Shown one piece after another: positions 25,209-33,351 of a stretch of DNA of 64,000 bases (the first letter of the stretch is position 1; every line of letters starts with the position of its first letter). The DNA lies in NCBI RefSeq assembly GCF_003583405.1, contig NZ_QXEC01000004.1, positions 1 through 64,000 on the forward strand, in the 5' to 3' direction. Position numbers and translations under genes: made by a program. Source of the stretch: Micromonospora radicis (GTDB lineage Bacteria > Actinomycetota > Actinomycetes > Mycobacteriales > Micromonosporaceae). The notes beneath the pieces are model-generated. The model had not been told where the DNA came from, made no database searches, and saw only the letters and a list, made by a program, of their open reading frames with translations.

Positions 25209-26035
25209 GCGGTGCCGTCCAGCTCCGCGTAACCCCGGCGGGCGGCGATCAGCGCCGGACGGGCCGGGAACGGTGCCTCGGCGGCGACCCGCTCCGGCGG
25301 CGCCGAGCCGGTGTGGCCGGCCCGGATCAGCCAGGCCAACTCGATCAGCTGGGCGTGCTGCGCCCGGACGAACTCGACGTCCACCGGGTCGCCGTGGCCC
25401 GGCACCACCACCGTGTCGGGGGTGGTCGAGCGCAACAACTCGGCCACCGCGTCCGGCCACTGCAACGGGTACGAGTCCTCGAAGGCGGGCGGGCCGGCCT
25501 GCTCGACCAGGTCACCGGCGACCAGCACGTCCGCGTCGGGCACCCGCACGACGAGGTCGCCGGCGGTGTGACCACGCCCCGGGTGACGCAGCAGCACCGG
25601 ACGACCGCCGACGTCGAGGGCGGCCTCGGTGTGCACGGTGTGGGTGGGCGCCAGCAGGATGACCTCGGCCAGCTCGGCGGCCAGCTGCGGATGCTCGTCG
25701 CGCAGTTCCGCGTACGCCTCGCGGCGCAGCCGGTCCGGGTCGTCGCGCAACGCCGCCGCGGCGAGTTCGTGGGCCCACACCGGGCGCGGCGGGTCGACGG
25801 CCAAGGTGGCGTTGCCGAAACAGTGGTCGAAGTGGTGGTGGGTGTTGACCAGGGTCAGCGGCGCGTCGGTGACCGCGCGTACCGCGGTGGCCAGCTCGGT
25901 GGCCTGCCCGGCGGTGGAGAGGGTGTCGACCAGCAGCGCCTCGCCGTCACCCAGCACCAGCGTGACGTTGACCGCCAGCAGTGGCTCGCGCAGGACCAGC
26001 ACCCGGTCGGCGACCTCGACGAAACCGCCGGTCAC
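25205..26035 (-). CDS. MBL-fold metallo-hydrolase
   Basis: The protein has 276 residues. The metal-binding THHHFDH motif (His66, His68, Asp70, His71) is followed by HPGRGHTAGD and PGHGDPVD, the standard order of the metallo-beta-lactamase fold. The substrate is unknown; candidates are thioesters, lactones or other hydrolysable small molecules. The GTG start overlaps the stop of the upstream thioesterase gene in GTGA, so translation is coupled, and both products may act on related (thio)ester substrates. No signal peptide is seen. Confidence 0.85.
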   Translation of the reverse strand: MTGGFVEVADRVLVLREPLLAVNVTLVLGDGEALLVDTLSTAGQATELATAVRAVTDAPLTLVNTHHHFDHCFGNATLAVDPPRPVWAHELAAAALRDDPDRLRREAYAELRDEHPQLAAELAEVILLAPTHTVHTEAALDVGGRPVLLRHPGRGHTAGDLVVRVPDADVLVAGDLVEQAGPPAFEDSYPLQWPDAVAELLRSTTPDTVVVPGHGDPVDVEFVRAQHAQLIELAWLIRAGHTGSAPPERVAAEAPFPARPALIAARRGYAELDGTA

Positions 26036-26436
26036 GACGCCGCCCCCGCCCGCTGCACGAACCGGTGCCGGTCGACCACGACCCGTTCCACCCGGCCCTC
26101 GGCCACGGTCTGCCCGTCCTCGGTGACGGTCACCTCGAACACCAGCCGCCGCCGGTCGACCGTGGTCAGCCGGGCCTGCGCCGCCACCGTCCGGCCCACC
26201 GGCGTCGGCGCCCGGTGGTCCAACTCGACCCGGATGCCCACCGTGGTCGACCCGGCGGAGAGGTGCCGGGCGGTCGCGGCCACGGTCGCCGCCTCGGCCA
26301 GCGCCAGCACCCGGGGAGTACCCAGCACCGGCACGTCGCCGGAGCCGACGGCCTGGGCGGTGTCGGCGTCGGTGACGGTCAACTCGACCCGGGCGGTCAG
26401 ACCCGGCGTCAGGGCATGATCCGGCTGCTCCTGCAT
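26032..26436 (-). CDS. FlK-like hotdog-fold thioesterase
   Basis: The protein has 134 residues. It aligns by pattern with fluoroacetyl-CoA-thioesterase-like proteins: an early beta strand, a segment VLALAEAATVAATARHL where the substrate helix lies, VGIRVELDHRAPTPVGRTV as the conserved strand pair, and a VTEDGQTVAEGRVERVVVD tail. The family hydrolyses short acyl-CoA thioesters; specificity for fluoroacetyl-CoA is not implied. ATG was chosen because upstream codons are not protein-like. The gene is the first of a two-gene operon with the MBL hydrolase. Confidence 0.75.
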   Translation of the reverse strand: MQEQPDHALTPGLTARVELTVTDADTAQAVGSGDVPVLGTPRVLALAEAATVAATARHLSAGSTTVGIRVELDHRAPTPVGRTVAAQARLTTVDRRRLVFEVTVTEDGQTVAEGRVERVVVDRHRFVQRAGAAS

Positions 26437-26594
26437 GGCCACAGCGTAGGCGGTCGGACCGGGCCGGGACGCACGGCGGCCACGATCACGCACGATCCGG
26501 CAGCGGCGGTGCGGGTGCGACACCTGTCACTGCCTCGGCGGGGCAGGTGGTCCTGCGTGGGGTGACCGGTGCGGCGCCGTTAACCTTGTCCGCG

Positions 26595-27620
26595 ATGTCT
26601 GCCGTGACCGACCCCCAGCCCGCCGCCCCGGCCGAGCCGCCCACCTCACCCGACGGCGGTCGCCGCCGCGTGCTCGCGATGTCGGTGTGGAGCGTCGCCT
26701 TCGTGGCGGGTTGGCTCGTCATCGGCCTGCCCACCGATCCGGTGTACGCCTTCTTCTGGATCTGGGCCGGCACGATCGCCTGGCACTCCGCCCGCCCGTG
26801 GCGCAGTCACCTGCGCTTCGCCCGCGACTGGGTGCCGGTGGTGCTGCTGCTGGTCCTCTACAACCTGTCCCGTGGGTTCGCCTACCACGACGGGACGGTC
26901 CCGCACTCCTACGAGCTGATCCTCGCGGACAAGCTGATGTTCGGCTGGGCGATGGACGGCCAGGTGCCGACGGTCTGGCTGCAACAGCACCTCTACCAGC
27001 CCGAGGTCCGCTGGTGGGACGTGTTGGTCAGCTGGGTGTACTTCTCCCACTTCGTCGCCGCGCTGGCCGCCGCCGCCGTGCTCTGGATGCGGGAACGCCG
27101 CCGGTGGGCCGCCTTCATGCGCCGGTGGTTCTTCCTCTGCGCGGCCGGTCTGGTCACCTACTTCCTCTACCCGGCCGCACCGCCCTGGTGGGCGGCGCAG
27201 AACGGGCTGCTGGAGGAGGTCGCCCGGATCTCCACCCGGGGTTGGAAGGCGTTCGGTATGCACGGTGCCGGCAACCTGCTCAACGCCGGGCAGCTGGCCT
27301 CCAACCCGGTGGCCGCGATGCCGTCGCTACACACCGCGTTCGCCCTGTTCGTGGTGCTCTTCTTCCTGCGCGGCGTGCGCCGCCGCTGGTGGCCGCTGCT
27401 GCTGGCGTACCCGTTGGCGATGACCTTCACGCTGGTCTACAGCGGCGAGCACTACGTGATCGACGTGCTGGTCGGCTGGGCCTACGTCGGGCTGACCTTC
27501 CTGGTGGTCGGCTGGGCCGAACGCTGGTGGGCCCGCCGCAAGACCCGCCGGGCACCGGTCGACCCACCGCCGGATCAGGCGACCCCCACCGAGCCTTCGG
27601 TGGTCCCCGCCACCCGCTGA
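26595..27620 (+). CDS. PAP2-superfamily membrane phosphatase/transferase
   Basis: The protein has 341 residues with about six membrane helices. The PAP2 catalytic signatures are PSLHTAFALF (about residue 242) and YSGEHYVIDVLVGW (about 290), where His residues form a phospho-enzyme and relay. The arrangement resembles inositol-phosphorylceramide-synthase/AUR1-type actinobacterial enzymes that act on phosphatidylinositol or polyprenyl lipids, but a general lipid phosphatase is equally possible. No ribosome binding site precedes the ATG; TAACCT stands 8 nt upstream, so the mRNA may be leaderless. Followed by a long gene-free region. Confidence 0.78.
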   Translation: MSAVTDPQPAAPAEPPTSPDGGRRRVLAMSVWSVAFVAGWLVIGLPTDPVYAFFWIWAGTIAWHSARPWRSHLRFARDWVPVVLLLVLYNLSRGFAYHDGTVPHSYELILADKLMFGWAMDGQVPTVWLQQHLYQPEVRWWDVLVSWVYFSHFVAALAAAAVLWMRERRRWAAFMRRWFFLCAAGLVTYFLYPAAPPWWAAQNGLLEEVARISTRGWKAFGMHGAGNLLNAGQLASNPVAAMPSLHTAFALFVVLFFLRGVRRRWWPLLLAYPLAMTFTLVYSGEHYVIDVLVGWAYVGLTFLVVGWAERWWARRKTRRAPVDPPPDQATPTEPSVVPATR

Positions 27621-27934
27621 CCCGGCCCTCCGCGTGCTGCCGCTCCCTTCCGCGTGCTGCCGCCTTCCTGGACGGTTGCCGCTTCCTCGACGGGCTGCCG
27701 CTTTCCTGGACGGCTGCCGCTGCGGTTGCCGCCGATGCCCCCCGGGGGAGCCACCCCTGCCGGTCTGGCGTTCATCCTGCCCACGGCGGCGAGCCCGGGG
27801 AACTGTCTCTCCTGTCGCCCCTGTCGAGCTGAACCGTCTGTGCTATCAAGCCCCGCGTCGCTCGCCGTCCCCTGGCAGGCGCCCGTTGGCGCCGGCACCG
27901 ATGGCGGCCGGTCCGAAGGCTCCCGGCTGGCCGC
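27621..27934. other. Gene-free spacer with short imperfect repeats
   Basis: Shortly after the PAP2 stop, words such as TCCGCGTGCTGCCGC and TTCCTGGACGG recur several times. Open frames here have no ribosome binding site or recognisable content. I see no promoter or RNA gene. Confidence 0.5.
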
Positions 27935-28286
27935 GCGATCTGCCCGCATGGCGACCTGCCCGTGTGGCGACCTGCCCGTGTGGCGACCTGCCCGTGTGGC
28001 GACCTGACCGTGCGGTGATCGGGTTACGCGGTGATCGGCCCGTGCGGTGTTTGGCCCGTGCGGTGATCGGGTTACGCGGTGATCGGCCCGTGCGGTGTTT
28101 GGCCCGTGCGGTGATCGGGTTACGCGGTGATCGGCCCGTGCGGTGTTTGGCCCGTGCGGTGATCGGGTTACGCGGTGATTGGCCCGTACTTGATCGGGTT
28201 ACGCGGTGATTGGCTCGTGCGGTGATCGGGGCCGTGCGGTCATCGGGTCACGCAGTGATCGACCCACGCGGCGATTGGCCCCACGG
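27935..28286. repeat. 16-bp minisatellite, about 22 units
   Basis: A 16-bp period runs almost without interruption. The first five units are of the type GCGACCTGCCCGTGTG (27935-28014). Then three unit types (GTGATCGGGTTACGCG, GTGATCGGCCCGTGCG, GTGTTTGGCCCGTGCG) alternate in three identical 48-bp blocks at 28015-28062, 28063-28110 and 28111-28158. Units then degenerate and lose or gain single bases to 28286. There are no unique spacers, so it is not a CRISPR array. The open frames crossing it are by-products of the 48-bp period. Confidence 0.9.
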
Positions 28287-28488
28287 GACGATCCGTTCGT
28301 GCTATCAGCTCGACAGGGCCCGCACCCAGCCACGCAGTCGCGGCCACCGCAACGGGCCATCGCATCCGAGCCGGGCCGACCCCGGCAGCCTGCGCGCGTC
28401 GGCCACCACCGGGGCGGGCCGACGCGGGTCGTCGCACCGGCCCACGGCCGGCGAAGACCCGCGACCGTGATCAGCTGGCCGCGTCGGT

Positions 28489-28600
28489 CAGCCGCGCCGG
28501 ACAGCCCGCGCCGGACAGCCCGCGCCGGGTCAGCCCGCGCCGGGTCAGCCCGCGTCGGTCAGCCCGCGCCGGGTCAGCCCGCGCCGGTCAGCCGTGCCGG
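28489..28600. repeat. GC-rich 13-15-bp tandem repeat
   Basis: Eight units related to CAGCCCGCGCCGGGT follow one another and end 14 bases before the stop of the PH-domain gene at 28614. Unit length varies between 13 and 15, so it is not coding. Together with the 16-bp array it makes most of the 993-bp gap repetitive. Confidence 0.8.
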
Positions 28601-28613
28601 AAGGTCGGGACGG

Positions 28614-30227
28614 TCAGCCGGGACGGCGGGCGGCGTGACCGCGGGCGGAAAGCTCGGCGGCCAGGGCCCAGGCCTCCGTGACATCCCGGTCCACCGCGGC
28701 GGCGCCGGCCCCACCGGCCGTGTCCACGTGCACGGTGGCCAACCGCAGCAACCGCTGCAGCGGACCCCGGACCACCCGGATACTCTGCAGCCGGGCGTAC
28801 GGCACCACGGTCAACTGTCGGGTGAGTAGCCCGGAGCGTACGGCGAAGACCTGCTCGGTCAGGCCGGCGCCGAGTACCTGGCGGCTCAGCGGGTTGAGCC
28901 ACCGGGCTCGGCTCGGCGGTGGGCTCAGCGGCAGTGCCGACAGGACGACCCCGGGCAGCACCTCAGCCACGATGGCCTCCCCGGTGGGCAGGTCACCGAC
29001 GGGTAGCAGTCGGTCCGGACGGTTGCGTTGGTCGGGCTCACCGGCGGCGTAGCCGGCCACCTCCAGGCGTAGCCGCAGCCAGCCCTTGAACCGCCAGAGC
29101 AACGGCCAGGTCACGCCGACGGTCTGCACCCGGTGCAACGGAACGGTCTGCACCCGGGTCTCCAGCAGCCCGTTGTGGATGCGTAGCCGGTCGTCGTCGC
29201 GGGCCAGCCGGAACTGCCAGTCGTCGAGCACCCGGCGTACCGGTTGCAGCAGGATGCCCGCCATCGCGGTGAGCGTGCTCGCCACCGCGATGAACGACCA
29301 CGAGTCCTCCGACAGGAACTGCACGGCGACGAAGGCCACGCCGAACGGCAGCAGCAACGCCTGCGGGGTCAGCAGCTGGCTGACCAGCAGATCCTTGTTG
29401 CGTACCAGGTGTAGCTGCCGGCCGGCGGGTGGCTCGGCGGGCGGCGCCACCTGTCCCGGCTGCGCCACCTGCCCGGGGTGCCCTTCGGTATCCGGCGTCG
29501 CGGCGCCGGGCGCGGCGGTGGTCGGCGTGGCGGCGGCCGGGCGGCCCGCCAGGGCCAGCAGGCGGTGCCGCAGTGCGGCGGCCTCGGCGACGCTGAGAAA
29601 CGCCAGCGGCGCCTCCGTCTTGCCGCCGCCGACCACCTCCAGCCGCAGTTCGGCCAGGCCGGTGAGCTGGGCGAGCAGGGGTCGGACCACCTCGACGGCC
29701 TGGAGCCGCTCCAGCGGGATGGCTCGGGTCCGGCGCCACAGCAGCCCCTCGTGGATCCGCAGCTCCCGGCCGACGACCTGGTAGCCGGTGTTGTACCAGC
29801 TGATCACGGACAGCACCGTGGCGCCCAGGACGATCACGATCACCATCGACACGAACCAGCCGAATCCGACCCGGGACAGCGTCGACCAGGACAACCCGGC
29901 GATGACCACGACCAGCGACCGTGCGCTGTGCAGCACGGGACTCAGTGGATGCAGCCGTTGGCGGGCCGGCGGCCCGGCCGGCTGCCCCGCCCATCCGGCG
30001 GGCGGGTATCCCGGCGGCGGCCCGACCGGATACCCGGGTGGTGGGTACCCGGGTGGCGGGTACCCGGGCGGTGGATACCCGGGCGGTGGATACCCGGGCG
30101 GTGCGCCGGGGGCCGGGTGGCCCGGCGGTGGCGAGTGGGGTGGTGGGGGCGGTGCCGGCGGGGAGTCGGTGGGGCCGTCGTCGGTGGCGCGCGGCGCCGC
30201 GGGATCCCCGCCGGCCGGGCCGCTCAC
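28614..30227 (-). CDS. Membrane protein with tandem PH (bPH2, YdbT-like) domains
   Basis: The protein has 537 residues. An N-terminal cytoplasmic tail has five GYPPP repeats in tandem (about residues 35-75, 15-bp DNA unit). Two to three YdbT-type modules follow, each a hydrophobic hairpin plus a bacterial PH strand set: GRELRIHEGLLWRRTRAIPL with LERLQAVEV, DDRLRIHNGLLETRVQTVPL with HRVQTVGV, and VRSGLLTRQLTVVPYARLQS. The partner gene upstream encodes one such module. Homologous pairs in Bacillus (YdbS/YdbT) affect resistance to membrane-active compounds; role here is inferred. GTG overlaps the preceding stop in GTGA. Confidence 0.85.
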   Translation of the reverse strand: MSGPAGGDPAAPRATDDGPTDSPPAPPPPPHSPPPGHPAPGAPPGYPPPGYPPPGYPPPGYPPPGYPVGPPPGYPPAGWAGQPAGPPARQRLHPLSPVLHSARSLVVVIAGLSWSTLSRVGFGWFVSMVIVIVLGATVLSVISWYNTGYQVVGRELRIHEGLLWRRTRAIPLERLQAVEVVRPLLAQLTGLAELRLEVVGGGKTEAPLAFLSVAEAAALRHRLLALAGRPAAATPTTAAPGAATPDTEGHPGQVAQPGQVAPPAEPPAGRQLHLVRNKDLLVSQLLTPQALLLPFGVAFVAVQFLSEDSWSFIAVASTLTAMAGILLQPVRRVLDDWQFRLARDDDRLRIHNGLLETRVQTVPLHRVQTVGVTWPLLWRFKGWLRLRLEVAGYAAGEPDQRNRPDRLLPVGDLPTGEAIVAEVLPGVVLSALPLSPPPSRARWLNPLSRQVLGAGLTEQVFAVRSGLLTRQLTVVPYARLQSIRVVRGPLQRLLRLATVHVDTAGGAGAAAVDRDVTEAWALAAELSARGHAARRPG

Positions 30228-30763
30228 AGCCCTTCCGCCCGGTCCTCGCCGAGCGCGGTCAGCCGGTCGCGTAACCGGGACGCCTCCGCGGGCCGAAGAC
30301 CCGGCACCCGGGCGTCGCTGGCCGCCGCCGCGGTGTGCAGTTGCACGGTGGCCAGGTCGAACGCCCGCTCCAGCGGCCCGGCGCTGACGTCGACGAACTG
30401 CATCCGGGAGTACGGCACGATGGACAGCCGGCGGACCAGCAGACCGTGCCGTACCAGCAGGTCGTCCTCCCGTTCGGCGTAGCCCCAGGCGCGTACCGCC
30501 CGGACGATGGTCACCGCCCGCCACACCGCGAACAGCAGGACGGCGGCGAGCGCCACGCCGATCGGCCAGGCGCCGGTGACCGCCCAGGTGATCCCGAGCG
30601 CGATCGAGATGACGGCCACCACGGCGGCCAGTCGCAGCAGTTCCACCCAGATCAGATCGGTCGAGATCGACTGCCAGCGGACGGTCTCCGGCCACGGCTC
30701 GAGCGGGCCCGGCTGTACGGACTCCGGCGTCGGCCGTGGGCCGTCCGGTTGGTCACCGCTCAC
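30224..30763 (-). CDS. Membrane protein with one PH (bPH2, YdbS-like) domain
   Basis: The protein has 179 residues: two membrane helices (about 43-80) and a bacterial PH segment EDDLLVRHGLLVRRLSIVPY with SRMQFVDVSAGPLERAF. It forms a complex-like pair with the downstream tandem-PH gene. The GTG chosen overlaps the stop codon of the upstream 80-residue gene (GTGA), has GAAGGG 11 nt before it, and copies the coupling seen at the next junction; a GTG four codons earlier lacks ribosome binding site spacing. Confidence 0.82.
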   Translation of the reverse strand: MSGDQPDGPRPTPESVQPGPLEPWPETVRWQSISTDLIWVELLRLAAVVAVISIALGITWAVTGAWPIGVALAAVLLFAVWRAVTIVRAVRAWGYAEREDDLLVRHGLLVRRLSIVPYSRMQFVDVSAGPLERAFDLATVQLHTAAAASDARVPGLRPAEASRLRDRLTALGEDRAEGL

Positions 30764-31002
30764 GTACGCGTCCACCCTTCGAGGGTAGGCGATTCGGTCA
30801 GCGGGGCGACCTCACGGAGGAAGCCGCGCGCGGCGAGGAAATCGCCGAGGGAACCGCGATGCTCGTCGCAGGCCAGCCAGGTCTTGCGTCGCTCGGGTGG
30901 ATGCAGGCGCGGATTGTTCCAGCGCAGTGACCATCCGGCGGAGGCTCGACACCCACGGGCCGAACAGACCAGGACCTCGGTGGAGATGTCGGATGCGCTC
31001 AT
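30760..31002 (-). CDS. Small conserved Cys/His protein (often mislabelled acetone carboxylase)
   Basis: The protein has 80 residues. It contains LVCSARGCRA, RWNNPRLHPPERRKTWLAC and DEHRGSLGDFLAARGFLREV. The C-x5-C and C-x2-H pairs could bind one zinc ion. Similar actinobacterial proteins carry a legacy acetone carboxylase label, but the sequence has no carboxylase feature. It is first in a three-gene coupled operon with the two PH-domain membrane proteins. TAGACT lies 7 nt before the ATG, so the transcript is probably leaderless. Function unknown. Confidence 0.75.
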   Translation of the reverse strand: MSASDISTEVLVCSARGCRASAGWSLRWNNPRLHPPERRKTWLACDEHRGSLGDFLAARGFLREVAPLTESPTLEGWTRT

Positions 31003-31240
31003 TCCAGCCAGTCTAGAGCGGCCGGAGAGATTGAGCGCCGGGCGGCCACGGGGGAAGCCGCCCGGCGACGGATGCATGGTACACACGCCGGGGCGGCATC
31101 TGTCCACTGGTGATCGGCGATTCGATGCCGGTGGCACGGCGTGGCGGAAATCGGTCGCTCCCGGCGTCCGTATTCAGCCAGGCATGCGAGGCTTGGTAAC
31201 GCACACCCCGCGACGAGACGATTCATGCTGTGGAGGACCG

Positions 31241-32350
31241 GTGGCCCAGCCGACCACGCCCGACGCCCCGACGCCGAACGGGACGCAGCCGCAGGCGCCC
31301 GCCGCGCCGACCACCCCGGCGCAGGACGCCGGGCTGCTGGAGCGGGCGCTCTTCGAGATCAAGCGGGTCATCGTCGGGCAGGACCGGATGGTGGAGCGGA
31401 TGTTCGTGGCCCTGCTCGCCCGCGGCCACTGCCTGCTGGAGGGGGTACCGGGGGTGGCGAAGACGCTCGCGGTGGAGACCCTCGCCAAGGTCGTCGGCGG
31501 GTCGTTCGCCCGGGTGCAGTTCACCCCCGACCTGGTGCCGGCCGACATCATGGGTACCCGGATCTACCGGCAGTCCAGCGAGAAGTTCGACGTCGAACTC
31601 GGGCCGGTGTTCGTCAACTTCCTGCTCGCCGACGAGATCAACCGGGCGCCGGCCAAGGTGCAGTCGGCGCTGCTGGAGGTGATGAGCGAGCGGCAGGTCT
31701 CCATCGGCGGGGAGACCCACCGGGTGCCGAATCCGTTCCTGGTGATGGCGACACAGAACCCGATCGAGCAGGAGGGCGTCTACCCGCTGCCGGAGGCGCA
31801 GCGGGACCGCTTCCTCATGAAGATCGTCGTGGGCTACCCGACGGACGCCGAGGAACGCGAGATCGTCTACCGGATGGGGGTGGCGGCACCCGAGCCCACC
31901 GCCGTCTTCGACACCGCCGACCTGATCGCGCTGCAACACAAGGCCGACCAGGTGTTCGTACACAACGCGCTGGTCGACTACGCGGTCCGGCTGGTGCTGG
32001 CCACCCGTACCCCCGCCGAGCACGGCATGCCCGACGTGGCGCAACTGATCCAGTACGGGGCCAGCCCGCGGGCCTCGCTCGGCCTGGTCCGGGCGACCCG
32101 GGCACTGGCGTTGCTGCGCGGACGCGACTACGCCCTGCCGCAGGACGTGCAGGACATCGCGCCGGACATCCTGCGGCACCGGCTGGTGCTCAGCTACGAC
32201 GCGCTCGCCGACGACGTACCGGCCGACCACGTGGTGCACCGGGTGATGTCGACCATCCCGTTGCCGTCGGTGGCGCCACGGCAGCAGGCGACCCCGCCGC
32301 CACCGGGTGCCGTCGCGCCGACCTCGGGGTGGCCCGGACCGCGGCCGTGA
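31241..32350 (+). CDS. moxR: MoxR-family AAA+ ATPase
   Basis: The protein has 369 residues. Walker A is EGVPGVAKT (about residues 67-75), Walker B LLADEINRAP, sensor 1 VMATQNP, followed by the EGVYPLPEAQRDRF arginine-finger region and the lid domain. The Pro/Thr/Ala-rich first 30 residues are probably disordered. MoxR ATPases act as chaperones with VWA-domain partners, and here the gene is coupled to DUF58 and VWA genes. GGAGG lies 4 nt before the GTG. Divergent from the PH operon. Same order as mycobacterial moxR1-Rv1480-Rv1481. Confidence 0.9.
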   Translation: MAQPTTPDAPTPNGTQPQAPAAPTTPAQDAGLLERALFEIKRVIVGQDRMVERMFVALLARGHCLLEGVPGVAKTLAVETLAKVVGGSFARVQFTPDLVPADIMGTRIYRQSSEKFDVELGPVFVNFLLADEINRAPAKVQSALLEVMSERQVSIGGETHRVPNPFLVMATQNPIEQEGVYPLPEAQRDRFLMKIVVGYPTDAEEREIVYRMGVAAPEPTAVFDTADLIALQHKADQVFVHNALVDYAVRLVLATRTPAEHGMPDVAQLIQYGASPRASLGLVRATRALALLRGRDYALPQDVQDIAPDILRHRLVLSYDALADDVPADHVVHRVMSTIPLPSVAPRQQATPPPPGAVAPTSGWPGPRP

Positions 32351-33351
32351 CCTCGACCACCCCTCGACCCGAAGCCGACGGTCCGCCGGACGCGGCCACC
32401 AACCGCTCCGGCGCCGTGCTCTCCCGGCTGCAGTTGCTGGTCACCCGCAAGCTCGACGGGCTGCTGCAGGGCGACTACGCCGGTCTGTTGCCCGGGCCGG
32501 GCAGCGAGGCGGGCGAGTCGCGGGAGTACCGCCCCGGCGACGACGTACGCCGGATGGACTGGCCGGTCACCGCCCGCACCACGATGCCGCACGTCCGGCG
32601 TACGGTGGCCGACCGTGAGCTGGAGACCTGGCTGGCGGTGGACCTGTCGGCGAGCCTGGACTTCGGCACCGGCCGGTGGCTCAAGCGGGACGTGGTGATC
32701 GCGGCGGCGGCGGCCATCACGCACCTGACCGTCCGTGGCGGCAACCGGATCGGGGCGGTGGTGGGCAGCGGCGGTGACCTGCCCGCCCCCCGCCGGCGCC
32801 GGCGGGGTGCCCCCCCGGCGCCCGCCGGACCGGGGCGGCTGGTGCGGCTACCGGCCCGCTCCGGCCGCAAGGAGGCGCAGGGCATGCTGCGGGCCATCGC
32901 CGGTACCGAGATCCGGCCCGGCCGCGGCGACCTCGGCGCGCTTGTCGACATGCTGAACCGCCCGCCCCGGCGGCGCGGCGTCGCGGTGGTCATCTCCGAC
33001 TTCCTCGCCCCGCCGGCCCAGTGGGCACGGCCGCTGCGCAAGCTTCGGGTCCGCCACGACGTACTGGCCGTCGAGGTGGTCGACCCGCGTGAACTGGAAC
33101 TGCCCGACGTGGGAGTGCTGCCGGTCGTCGACCCGGAGACCGGTGAGCTGCACGAGGTGCAGACCGCCGACCCGAGCCTGCGGCACCGGTACGCGGCCGC
33201 CTCCGCCGCCCAGCGCGCGGAGATCTCCGCCGCGCTGCGCTCCGCCGGGGCCGCGCACCTGCGACTGCGTACGGACCGAGACTGGCTGCTGGACATGGTG
33301 CGCTTCGTGGCCGCGCAGCGGCACGCCCGCACCCGGGGGACGACACGATGA
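32347..33351 (+). CDS. DUF58 domain protein
   Basis: The protein has 334 residues. The conserved DUF58 signature is visible as GESREYRPGDDVRRMDWPVT (about 60-80) followed by a degenerate VWA-like fold with ELETWLAVDLSASLDFG and VAVVISDFLAP. It usually works with MoxR and a VWA membrane protein in assembly or maturation of membrane or envelope proteins. GTG overlaps the moxR stop (GTGA), and its own stop overlaps the next ATG (ATGA), so the three proteins are made in coupled amounts. The Arg-rich RRRRRG segment near 160 is unusual and basic. Confidence 0.88.
   Translation: MTSTTPRPEADGPPDAATNRSGAVLSRLQLLVTRKLDGLLQGDYAGLLPGPGSEAGESREYRPGDDVRRMDWPVTARTTMPHVRRTVADRELETWLAVDLSASLDFGTGRWLKRDVVIAAAAAITHLTVRGGNRIGAVVGSGGDLPAPRRRRRGAPPAPAGPGRLVRLPARSGRKEAQGMLRAIAGTEIRPGRGDLGALVDMLNRPPRRRGVAVVISDFLAPPAQWARPLRKLRVRHDVLAVEVVDPRELELPDVGVLPVVDPETGELHEVQTADPSLRHRYAAASAAQRAEISAALRSAGAAHLRLRTDRDWLLDMVRFVAAQRHARTRGTTR

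Noticed and set aside
28015..28158. Possible CRISPR array
   Set aside because: The three 48-bp blocks are entirely identical, with no unique spacers, and no cas genes are present.
27634..28209. A 191-codon frame with a repeated 16-residue peptide over the 16-bp minisatellite
   Set aside because: The period of 48 bp makes any frame look repetitive. There is no ribosome binding site, later units lose single bases and the peptide has no protein character.
29788..30387. Gly-rich frame with GYPGGG repeats on the plus strand
   Set aside because: It is the antisense of the Pro-rich GYPPP repeat region of the PH-domain protein on the minus strand.
30760..31002. Acetone carboxylase annotation for the small Cys/His protein
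   Set aside because: An 80-residue protein cannot carry the carboxylase domains, and no such motif is present.
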